A stretch of 64,000 nucleotides of DNA from Pelagophyceae sp. CCMP2097 (Eukaryota > Sar > Pelagophyceae). The stretch is from the NCBI GenBank assembly GCA_026770575.1, contig MU657223.1, forward strand, positions 82,011 to 146,010, written 5' to 3'. The stretch's first letter is position 1, and each line of letters starts with the position of its first letter. The notes under the pieces were generated by a model. That model saw only the letters and a program-made list of their open reading frames with translations, was not told the DNA's origin and did no database searches. Of the stretch, positions 56,337-64,000 are shown piece after piece. The translations under genes and the position numbers were made by a program.

Positions 56337-57144
56337 TGCTGCGCGCCTCGGCAAGTCGTTTGAATCGGGTGCGGCTGCAAAGGCTGTTCGGCTTGCTCGG
56401 CCCCGCACGGTCGGCGCGGCGGTGGGCGCGGCGTGGGCGCGGCCGCCCGGGCACTGGCAGTGGCGTGGGATGCTTACTAAGGAGCTACAAGAGTAGGAAT
56501 TCCTATAGCTAAGCGCTTCTGCAGAGGGTAAGATCCAATACCTTTCCTTGCCGGAATTTGGCATTTTACCACTCGGGTGGTAAAATCAACGGCATTTTTA
56601 TAAAGAAGAAAAGTTCAAAAATCAACTTGAAGTCGTCGCTTCCGCTTGAATAGGCCTCAGGGCGCGCGTCTTGTTTTTAAGGTTCCGCATGGGCAGACCT
56701 ATGGATCAGACAGACAGACGGACAGACAAAATTGCGCATGTATTACTTCAATAACGACCTTCGAAAGAAGGGGCCAGGATTTTATCAAATCCAAAGACCC
56801 CTCTCCGGGGCAACGTTGCTGAAAAAATCGACTGGAGTGAGGTGTGAGGGTTGTAATTTATACCCCGGGGAGACGACAAGACTCTCTGAGAGCCACGTGC
56901 AGATCAAGAGGTCCTGCGCAGGAGCGACTGGAATCGACCCGAAGGGCCTCAACCATGCTTCTCTGCCGGAAAACTCGGGACTCGTTGCATTCGGGCTTGC
57001 ACTGGCTGTTTTGTCTCCTCGACGGCTCATTTTCTCGGCGGGTGGCTTTATTTTCGCACGCCGGAGCGGTACGAGGGCCGGCTAGGCAGTCCAGCACATT
57101 GTGGGCTGTAGGAATTCCTATCCTGATAGGATTCCTACAATTGT

Positions 57145-57630
57145 AGACAGTTTCACTTTTTCTAAGAAGCTTTTCAAGCTACTTTCAAAGCGAGTATTTT
57201 CCAGAAAAAACTTGGCAAGTTGCTTGGAAAGTAGGAATTCCTAGCTTTTCCTAGGGTTCAACTTGCCAAGTTCAGCTTTTCAACTTGCTTGGAAGTTTTC
57301 CAAGTTGCTTGGAAAGCTCGGGAAGAGTTCGTTGGATGAGCGTTGAGTGAGCGTTAGATGAGCGTTAACCCGGCGCGCCGCGGGCGCGCCACGCGGGCGC
57401 GCCGCGCGGAGGGGGCGGGGCGCGGCCTCAGGGGGGCGGGGCGGCGCCGATGGTGCCCGCGCCTCCGTCGAGGCGCGGGCCGGTCGCGGGGCCGACGTGC
57501 CCCGTCCCGCGCGCCATCTCACCTGGGTGGCCGAAGGAAGGCGCCCTTGACGCCGCTTCGCGCTCACGTTAGCGACAAAATAAATGTTGAAAAAGTAGCT
57601 TGAAAAGCTCCTTGAAAAAGTGAACTGTCT
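57145..57630. mobile_element. inverted-repeat element with a GC-rich core, about 486 bp
   Basis: Imperfect terminal inverted repeats of about 35 bp (57145-57180 and 57598-57630) share AGACAGTT(T)CACTTTTTC and GCTTTTCAAGCT. Another lone copy of the end lies at 58221-58260. Inside, AT-rich CTTGG repeats flank a GC-rich stretch (57360-57550) of different composition. That stretch could be captured genomic DNA. Confidence 0.6.
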
Positions 57631-57679
57631 AATTCCTTCATCGAGTCTGAAGGATCTGAGCGCGCTGGGCGCATCGGCG

Positions 57680-58045
57680 TCAGAAGGAGATGCGATCCGT
57701 GAGTTTTAGTTGAACAAAAGTTCCAGCCACGCCCAAGTTCATATGACCCTCAAACGAGTCGATCGAAAGCAAATTCTCGGACAGAGTGAGGTGGATATCG
57801 ATACCGTTAGAATACGCAAGTCGATTCGACTCAATACTTAATTGCGTGCCGCTCGTATCAACACCACGCATTGACAGTGTTCCATTTGTAACAGTCAAAG
57901 AATTCCCAGATGAGTCCACGCAGGCAAGTGCCCCTGGTTGGACTTCAAATGCCCCTATACCACTCACATCCATGAGTTTAAGTTGAACAGAAGTTCCAGC
58001 CACGCCCAAGTTCATACGACCCTCACGCGAGTCGATCGAAAGCAA
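57680..58045 (-). CDS. orphan repeat ORF, beta-structure-like, unlike neighbours
   Basis: The open frame of 121 codons contains a duplicated unit about 80 residues apart: MNLGVAGTSVQLKLMD and MNLGVAGTFVQLKLTD, each preceded by LSIDS(R/F)EG. In between lie TVTNGTLSMRGVDTSGTQLS and ESNRLAYSNGIDIHLTLSEN. Ser/Thr/Gly/Asn-rich short strands of this kind are typical of beta-helix or fibre repeats, including viral and phage-like fibre proteins. Composition is far less GC-rich than in the host genes. The start uses an internal ATG, and the frame may extend upstream in truncated form. It looks like a fragment captured in the repeat island. Origin is unknown. Confidence 0.45.
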   Translation of the reverse strand: MLSIDSREGRMNLGVAGTSVQLKLMDVSGIGAFEVQPGALACVDSSGNSLTVTNGTLSMRGVDTSGTQLSIESNRLAYSNGIDIHLTLSENLLSIDSFEGHMNLGVAGTFVQLKLTDRISF

Positions 58046-58383
58046 ATTCTCGGACAGAGTAAGGTGAGTATCGTTTCCCCACCCCGCCTCAGCGGGTGGA
58101 TCAGTATATATTTAGGATAGAGTATCGACACCGTTGGAATACGCAATTCGGCATAGCACAGTCGGCTTGATTCTTGCTCGTTAAAGCGTTTTAGGCGACG
58201 TTATGCAAATGCGCCAGTTAACTTGAAAAGCTTCTTTGGAAAAAGTGAACTGAGCTGTCTAGGAATCCTAGTACAATTACAGGAATCCTATTACTATTAG
58301 TAAAGGTCATTTAAAGAACCGGCTAGTACTGGGGGACCCAGCCACTTTCCCAAAAGTCCATAAACCCCGGCCAAAAATCGAAG

Positions 58384-59084
58384 TACAGTGCGAATGTGAG
58401 AGTAAGATAATGGATTTTATCTAAAGGCAAAGGCGGTCTCTGCCGCCAGTCGCTTATTTTTTAAGAAGGCGAAAGGCGCTGGCGGGCCGACTTTTTCGTC
58501 ATCGTCGACCTCCGGGACCAACCGTAGCCCCGCACCCCCCCGGCTGCCGCCGCTGCTACCCGACGCATATGCGATAAACCACGCTTACGGTCCCTTCTGT
58601 GGTCACCCCTTGATGCACGGTGCAGCGAAAGCGTTGTAAGATAATGGCCAAAGGCAACCCGTTTGCTTTTTTCTTCTTAAAACTTAAGCGAATCGACAGT
58701 GCCTGTCGCTTGCCTTCTTAAAATATAAGATAATCGGCCTTGGGGGCTGTCCTCAGCCGCCCATGGGCTTCGTCGCAGCTGGTAAAAAAGTCGCTGAATC
58801 TCGGGGTTTAGCGAAGATTTTCACGCACGTGGACGACGCTTTCGCTGCACCGTGCATCAAGGGGTGACCACAGAAGGGACCGTAAGCGTGGTTTATCGCA
58901 TATGCGTCGGGTAGCAGCGGCGGCAGCCGGGGGGTGCGGGGCTACGGTTGGTCCCGGAGGTCGACGATGACGAAAAAGTCGGCCCGCCAGCGCCTTTCGC
59001 CTTCTTAAAAATAAGCGACTGGCGGCAGAGACCGCCTTTGCCTTTAGATAAAATCCATTATCTTACTCTCACATTCGCACTGTA
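58384..59084. mobile_element. foldback element: 250-bp inverted repeats around a 200-bp loop, TA-flanked
   Basis: Arms 58384-58634 and 58836-59084 are reverse complements with essentially one length difference in a T run. The ends read TA CAGTGCGAATGTGAG...CTCACATTCGCACTG TA. The TA flank plus CAGT start fit the Tc1/mariner superfamily. The loop (58635-58835) has no ORF. DNA of this kind would form a 250-bp hairpin. Confidence 0.85.
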
Positions 59085-59632
59085 ATTGAGGACCCGAAGG
59101 ATCCTTGCCGTTTAAACAACGTCAATTTACGGCAAGGGCCCTTTGATTGAAGGATTACCAGGGGCAATTTTGTCTGTCCGTCTGTCTGTCTGCCTGTCCG
59201 TCCACGGGTAAATCCGTGAAGTTCCACCTTTGGGAAGAAAAGGGCCAATTGAAAAGGGCAGCAACTCGGCCGATTCAGCGATTGGTGGTTGATGCGGTCG
59301 CTAAAATTGGGAGTGGAGGTCGAGCAGGAGCCTCATTGGAATCATCGTAGAAGAAGTTTTTGGTCACAGGTTCGAATCTGGTCGGCCGCAAAAAAAACAA
59401 AAAAAGAATTAGCTCGATAAGAAATAAAAAATAAAAATAAAGATAAGGAGGATTTGAAGGTTCGGCGATTAGTTAAATAATTTTAATTATTAATTTTACG
59501 TGGGCATTAGGAATCCTATAATAATAATAATAATAATTTAGGAATCACAGGGCATTGCAATGGGATTTGTCTGTATCCTTCGCTCGAAGTCGGGTCCTCC
59601 GTGTGCCTCCGGCGCACTCTTGTAATACAAGG
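59085..59632. repeat. copies of the window-start repeat halves
   Basis: 59085-59112 matches bases 1-27 reversed with one mismatch, and 59577-59632 matches bases 28-70 reversed with small differences. The order of the halves is exchanged. Between them lie a CTGT microsatellite and the tRNA-like sequence. Confidence 0.65.
59294..59389 (+). repeat. tRNA-like sequence with A-rich tail, SINE-like
   Basis: The 5' end GCGGTCG can pair with CGGCCGC at 59383-59389, a full 7-bp acceptor stem with one G-T pair. GGTTCGAATCT at 59370 is a good B box / T-loop. The D arm and anticodon arm are poor, and the length of 96 is long. An A-rich tail follows (59390-59407, A8CA7). A relative lies reversed in the cullin intron at 12223-12328. 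It reads as a tRNA-derived SINE rather than a working tRNA. Confidence 0.55.
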
Positions 59633-59894
59633 GGTATCGGCGATGTAACCGGTCTCAAGTGACGCAAAGTCTTGGCTCTCCTAGGCCGCCCGCGGGCGTG
59701 GGCGTGGGCGCTACGGACGCGCGCATCGCGTTGAAATTTCCCCCCGGGGTGTCCGTGAAATGATCAGCCGCGTGGAGGGCGCCTTGCAAGGGCGCGAATA
59801 AGCGTTTCCTCCAATATTATGGACTCGATAAAATCTTTATTTGCCTCCTTACCTTGATTTTGACTTGATTTTGCCTCCTCTATCGGGAAGGTTC

Positions 59895-59904
59895 NNNNNN
59901 NNNN
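59895..59904. other. small assembly gap (10 N)
   Basis: Ten unsequenced bases inside AT-rich repeat DNA. The length 10 may be a placeholder, so distances across it are unreliable. Confidence 1.
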
Positions 59905-60211
59905 AAATCTCTTGATTTTCACACGAAAGTGCTGGATTTAAATTATTGAGTGACATTTTGGAAATATTGAAAAGTCCATAATTTTTGAAATATTTCCCGC
60001 TTGCAGAAACAGAACAGCGAAACCGAAAGTGGGTTTTCCCGCGAGGTGCAAACCGGGAAGTTGGCTGGGTCCCCCAGTAAGCGAAGAAAAAAACAGCGGC
60101 CCGGCGACGCCGTTGTTTGCGTTTTGACGCTGCCAGGGGGCGCGTCTGGGTCCCCTCCACCCACCCCCAAATCATGGCGTCCGCGGAGGACCTCTTTGAG
60201 AAATTTAGCAT

Positions 60212-60803
60212 ACAAGATGGTTTCGCCAAGAAACTGATTTTGCATTGCGCGTTTTTTTGGCAAAACTAAAGTGGGCATTGGGCTGAGCTTCCGGCGGCCG
60301 CGCACGCACCCCAAGGAAAAGTCCGCCAGAGCTCTACTTTAACCAAAGAGCGTCTTTTGCAAAAGTTACAGCGATCGAAAGATATAGACACCCTTTTTAT
60401 ATAAACTCACACCACATAGTTTCTAAAATAACGGTCACTTTTCTTAAAAAGAGAGAAGAAACGGCCCATTTTTCAAAAATATGGGTCAACTGTAGCTTCT
60501 TGGTGACAGCCCCGGGCATTTTAGGTCAGGTATTTCGGTGGTTGCTCGACGTAGCCTTCTTACACACGGCCGTGCGCGGCCATCGGCGGTGGATGAACGA
60601 AAATCCGAGGTCTCCTTGGGTGGTAACGGCCCTCGCCAAAGTCGCCAAATCGATTTTCTCAGCCCATAGAAGACATGCCAAAGTTCATCCGGCACGGCTG
60701 GAGGCGTCTCGGCGCGCTGCATGCGACCCCGGTATCTGTAACTCGAAAGACCGTTTCAAATTTGCCCAAAAAATACTTGACTTTCTTGGCGAAACCATCT
60801 TGT
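60212..60803. repeat. 22-bp perfect inverted repeat pair, about 590 bp span
   Basis: 60212-60233 (ACAAGATGGTTTCGCCAAGA plus AA) is the exact reverse complement of 60782-60803. These may be internal parts of terminal repeats of another small element. Confidence 0.7.
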
Positions 60804-61519
60804 AGGCAGAGTCCGAACCGACCATCGGTTCTTAAAAAACCGCCGGTCAGATTAAGAACCGGGCCCCTGGAGCCGGATAATATCCCAATAAGGGATTTAA
60901 TGAATTTTAATTGGGTCTTATAAATGCCTTATTGAGATATTGAACGTCTTTTGTCGATTTTTCGTCGGTTTTTAAAAATTGACCAGGTTTCTTAAATTGA
61001 ATTTTATGCTGCTCGCCGCAGTGCTCGGCGTCGTGATCGGTGTAAAATCGCCCAGCTGAGCTCGCGAGCCTTGCCTGTCCGAGCGCGCCTTTCGGTCCCG
61101 ACCAGCGGTGCGGCCCAGCGTCGCGAACGCGCTTTTGCCTCGCGGCGACTCGCGGCTTAGAAGGCGAGAGCGCCGTTGGTGCACCGCCGTTGGGCGACCC
61201 GGCGCTGTGGGTCAAGAGCCTCGAGCCTTGTGAGGGTTGAGCCGCCGCAATTTCGTGGTCACCGGCGACTCGCCTTTGCGACGGTTGCCTCGAGCGTCTG
61301 CCTGCGCTTTGCGCGGCCCCGAGCGGCGTCGTAGGCGTCCGTACCGCGCGCGCGGCTCCGCCGGTCGGCAGCCCGGGTGCGACGATAAGTCTGTTTGCGC
61401 GCCTCTCGGGCTCAGAGAGCTCCTCGCGCGCGGTGGACGAGTTGGTAGACGAGCCCGGCGAATCGACGTGCAAGCGAAGGCCGCGGTCCAAGACCGACGC
61501 CGACCGCCCCTGCGACGCC

Positions 61520-62692
61520 ATGCCGACGGTGCAGCGGCTCTGGAAGCCCGTGGCCCTCGTCGCCGCGCTCGTCGTCATCGTTGTGAACGTGCACCGGGAG
61601 TACGGGCCGCTCAAGGTTCGCGCCGCGCAGCCGGCGCCCTGGGCCGACGAGCCGTGCAAGGAGGACGGCGGTCGCTTCAAGCTGACGGCGCAGTCGCGCG
61701 TCCTCGTCACGGGCGGCGCGGGTTTCATCGGGTCCTCTCTTATGGCGGCGTTGGCGGCGCGGGAGACGAAGCCCGAGGCTGTGGTGGGCGTCGACAACTT
61801 TAACCCCTACTACTCGCCGGCGTACAAGTTCGCGCGCGCCAAGCGACTGAAGCTCGAATTCGCGCTGGACGTCGTGCGCGGCGACGTCTGCAACGCTACG
61901 CTGTTGGAGGACCTCTTCGCGAAGCACCGCTTCACGCACGTGGTCCACCTCGCCGCGCAGGCCGGCGTGCGCTACTCGCTGACGCACCCCATGTCGTACG
62001 TGAAGAACAACGTCGAGTGCTACGTGGCCCTCCTGGAGGTGATGATCAAGCAGCCCGCGCGGCCCGCGTTTGCGTACGCCTCGTCGAGTAGCGTCTACGG
62101 CCTCAACACGAAGATCCCCTTCTCCGAGACGGACGCGGTGACGAACCCGGCCAACTTGTACGGCGCGACGAAGTTTATGAACGAACAAATTTCCAAGTCG
62201 TACAACCACATTTACCAGCTGCGGTCCGTGGGCCTGCGCTTCTTCACCGTCTACGGGCCCTGGGGCCGGCCCGACATGGCCGCCTGGCTCTTCACGCGCG
62301 CCATCGAGCAGGGCAAGCCGCTGACGCTGTACAACCGCGGCGAGATGCGGCGAGACTTTACATACATCGACGACATCGTCTCTGGCATCATCGGCGCCGT
62401 CCAGTACTGCGCCGACAAGCCCGCCGTCTTCAACCTCGGCAACAACCAGCCCGTCGAGCTGATGAAGTTCATCGAGACGATTGAGCTCGAGCTCGGGCAA
62501 AAGGCATCGCTCCGGCACAAAATCTCGACGGCGGAGATCAAGGAGACGTTTGCGGACATCGACAAGGCCAAGGCTTTACTCGGCTACGACCCCAAGATCA
62601 GCATGGAGGTCGGCCTGAAGAACTTCATCGCCTGGTACAAGGCCGAGCCGCGCCGGAACAACTTCGCGGGCGGGCTCTTCAACGAACGCTGA
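61520..62692 (+). CDS. UDP-glucuronate 4-epimerase, type II membrane (GAE-like)
   Basis: This NAD-dependent SDR enzyme interconverts UDP-glucuronate and UDP-galacturonate for cell-wall or extracellular polysaccharides, normally in the Golgi. It is a single exon of 390 residues from the ATG at 61520. VALVAALVVIVVNVH near residues 11-25 is a signal anchor, as in plant GAE proteins. The Rossmann motif is VLVTGGAGFIGSSL. The catalytic set is YASSSSVYG (Ser) and NLYGATKFMNE (YxxxK), with the substrate-side motifs VHLAAQAGVRYSL and LRFFTVYGPWGRPDM. RRDFTYIDDIVSGI is the typical closing segment. The frame is open about 90 bp upstream with a GTG, but the ATG before the anchor is the natural start. 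Confidence 0.95.
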   Translation: MPTVQRLWKPVALVAALVVIVVNVHREYGPLKVRAAQPAPWADEPCKEDGGRFKLTAQSRVLVTGGAGFIGSSLMAALAARETKPEAVVGVDNFNPYYSPAYKFARAKRLKLEFALDVVRGDVCNATLLEDLFAKHRFTHVVHLAAQAGVRYSLTHPMSYVKNNVECYVALLEVMIKQPARPAFAYASSSSVYGLNTKIPFSETDAVTNPANLYGATKFMNEQISKSYNHIYQLRSVGLRFFTVYGPWGRPDMAAWLFTRAIEQGKPLTLYNRGEMRRDFTYIDDIVSGIIGAVQYCADKPAVFNLGNNQPVELMKFIETIELELGQKASLRHKISTAEIKETFADIDKAKALLGYDPKISMEVGLKNFIAWYKAEPRRNNFAGGLFNER

Positions 62693-63215
62693 AAAGGCAA
62701 ACGCGCGCAAACGCCGCCGCGGCGCCGGACCTCACACTTCGCCCGGCCCTGTAAAACAACACTTTCATTTGACGAGGCCCAGCTTTATGTAGACAAAATT
62801 TAATGCACGATTAGTGCAAGCCGGTTAAAGCCGACCGCGACGATGCGAGGAAGCACAGTCTTATAGTAACTTCTTAGTATGCACCGAAGCTACGGCCGCC
62901 AGTGCTGGCCAGCATCCTTTCTTTCCGTGCGATTCCGACCGCCTCGAGCCCCTGGAGGGCTCAGGACTGCTTCAAACGAACAAAAACGAGGATCGATCGC
63001 CAAAATCGTTCCACGTATCGGCCAATCAGGGCCAGCCGTCGTCGGGCGGCGCCCCTGCGAGCGCGACCATTCTCGGGCCCGGCGCGGCGCCGGGCGGCTC
63101 TGCCGTTCGCATCGAACTGCCCGTCATCAAGGCGCGGGCGCAAAGAGGCGCGGCCTTGCATAGTCCCCCTTTGAAGAATAGCCCTTCGTCGAAGAACAAG
63201 ACGCCGACCAAGGCC
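62693..63215. other. intergenic spacer between epimerase and CLN3-like gene
   Basis: The first part (62740-62900) is AT-richer 3' flank. No gene or repeat is recognised. Confidence 0.35.
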
Positions 63216-63986
63216 ATGGCGCGCGAGGCCCCCGAGGACCGGCCGGCCACGTACTCACCGCTGACGGAGGAGGTGCGTCGCCCGCGGGCGCGGTGCGCGT
63301 TTGACGACGGCGGCACGGTAGGCGCTCTCGCGCGGCGACGACGACGACGGCGACGGCGACGCCGCGCTGCTGGGCGCGGCGCCGTCGGAGCGGACTTCGC
63401 CGACGGTGTGCGGCGCGTTTTGGTTGCTGGGGCTGTTTAACAATTCGTCTTACGTGATCATGATAGCCTCCGCCAAGCCACCGCCGCGTCAGATGCTGAA
63501 ACACGGCACGCGAGTCTGGACACGAACCGTCACAGGACGGTGCTGCCAGAGTTCTCAGAAGCAGAGGCTCGACGATGCTTGTCTAGGTCCATCTCGTCTG
63601 GGGGCGTGGCCCTCGTCTTTATTGCAGCAATCCTTCCCGGCGTGGCGATGAAGGGCTCTGCTGGCTTTTGGTTCGACCGAGTCTCCTACGAGCGGCGCAT
63701 GCAAGCGGCCGCGGCGCTCATGTTCCTCGGCTTCCTCGGCGTCGGTCCTTTGAGTTTCGGCAGGCTCGCGCCGCAGCTCGTGGGCGTGATGCTCTGCTCG
63801 GCCCAGTCGTCGCTCGGCGAGGCGTCGCTCCTCGCGCTGGCGTCGAGGCACCCGCGCAACGGCGCCGATGCGGTAGCCGCGTGGTCGTCGGGCACGGGCT
63901 TGGCCGGAGTCTTCGGCTACGCCTGGGTCGCAGGCCTGACGCGCTTCCTCGGCCTCCGAGTCGAGACGGCCATCGCGCTGGCCATG
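63216..63986 (+). CDS. CLN3/battenin-like membrane transporter, 5' part only
   Basis: Battenins are multi-pass proteins of lysosomal or vacuolar membranes, related to the equilibrative nucleoside/MFS group. Exons 63216-63272, 63322-about 63478 and 63587-63986 are visible; the last ends at a GTGCGT donor just before the window edge. After an acidic N-tail (RGDDDDGDGDAALLGAAPSE), the first membrane segment is VCGAFWLLGLFNNSSYVIMI, the CLN3 'FWLLGLcNNf.YV.MLSA' signature. SISSGGVALVFIAAILPGVA, SAQSSLGEASLLALAS and VAAWSSGTGLAGVFGY match later family motifs. The donor of the second intron is unclear; phase would suit AA|GCCACC. The protein continues outside the window. Confidence 0.87.
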
Positions 63987-64000
63987 GTGCGTGGGCATCC

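Larger units (their letters stand above)
58327..60079. mobile_element. outer TA-flanked inverted-repeat element containing nested insertions
   Basis: The left end (from 58327) reads TA CTGGGGGACCCAGCCACTTT and the right end (to 60079) is its near-perfect reverse complement, ending CCCCCAG TA. The termini are related to the element at 24002-24400. Only 57 bp inside the left end a second, palindromic element starts. The outer element is thus a host for nested insertions, if the two ends truly belong together. Confidence 0.55.
56337..61519. other. repeat island without conventional genes
   Basis: The island is AT-richer and mosaic, with palindromic TAGGAATTCCTA-type words at about 56496, 57111, 57231, 58261 and 59508. 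It carries several inverted-repeat elements, a tRNA-like sequence, CTGT microsatellites near 56706 and 59172, and an orphan repeat ORF. From 61050 the DNA returns to high GC as the upstream region of the epimerase. No ordinary gene was recognised. Confidence 0.6.

Noticed and set aside
56890..56960. GGTCGATTCC on the minus strand as a tRNA B box
   Set aside because: No matching D arm, anticodon arm or acceptor pairing could be drawn.

Overview
The window is nuclear DNA of a eukaryote with compact, very GC-rich genes. Most genes are split by short introns of about 40-200 bp. These begin mostly GTGCG or GTGAG and end mostly (C/T)TAG, less often CAG. The gene set is mitochondrial alternative oxidase, mL46, CUL1, PUF, YAK1, a BRUTUS-like iron-sensor ligase, a CLN3-type transporter and a type II UDP-glucuronate epimerase. 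The Ser/Pro/Thr-rich secreted subtilases carry cysteine-rich repeats. Together these suggest a unicellular stramenopile alga. A pelagophyte such as Aureococcus is my best guess, inferred from style and content and not proven.

Layout. 1-2370: GC-rich, unresolved. 2.4-20.8 kb is gene-dense: 14-3-3 (+), YAK1/DYRK kinase (-), PUF protein (+), cullin (+), LamG-like protein (-), an orphan gene (+), BRUTUS/HRZ-like hemerythrin-RING protein (+). 20.8-22.3 kb: minisatellite. 22.3-23.7 kb: RING protein (+). 24-25.8 kb: a small TA-flanked inverted-repeat element and a 730-bp assembly gap. 26.6-28.4 kb: second RING protein (+). 28.5-31.6 kb: EF-hand protein (-). 31.8-33.1 kb: mL46 (-). 33.4-41.5 kb: two tandem paralogous secreted subtilases (-), separated by a broken copy of mL46 exon 1, so the whole block was duplicated. 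42.6-44.2 kb: coiled-coil gene (+). 44.3-45.7 kb: secreted histidine phosphatase (-). 46.0-46.5 kb: Myb/SANT-like protein (-). 47.5-48.8 kb: AOX (+). 48.9-50.9 kb: PDZ plus JmjC/cupin fusion (-). 51.0-51.6 kb: BART-like protein (+). 51.7-53.8 kb: armadillo-like protein (-). 53.9-55.1 kb: KH-domain protein (-). 55.3-56.3 kb: enoyl-CoA hydratase (-). 56.4-61.4 kb: repeat-rich island. 61.5-62.7 kb: UDP-glucuronate 4-epimerase (+). 63.2-64.0 kb: CLN3/battenin-like transporter (+), cut by the window edge.

The genes do not form an operon-like system; they are ordinary nuclear genes. Shared themes are ubiquitin signalling (cullin, BRUTUS-like and two other RING proteins), mitochondrial function (AOX, mL46, hydratase, probably the PDZ-JmjC protein) and secretion (two subtilases, phosphatase). 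The repeat island at 56.4-61.4 kb holds nested TA-flanked inverted-repeat elements, a 250-bp-arm palindrome, a tRNA-like sequence with an A-rich tail, and an orphan repeat ORF of unlike composition. A relative of the tRNA-like sequence lies, reversed, inside a cullin intron.

Exon limits were deduced by hand from splice consensus, reading phase and family conservation. No alignment or RNA evidence was available. Where the frame could not be followed, the entry says so.
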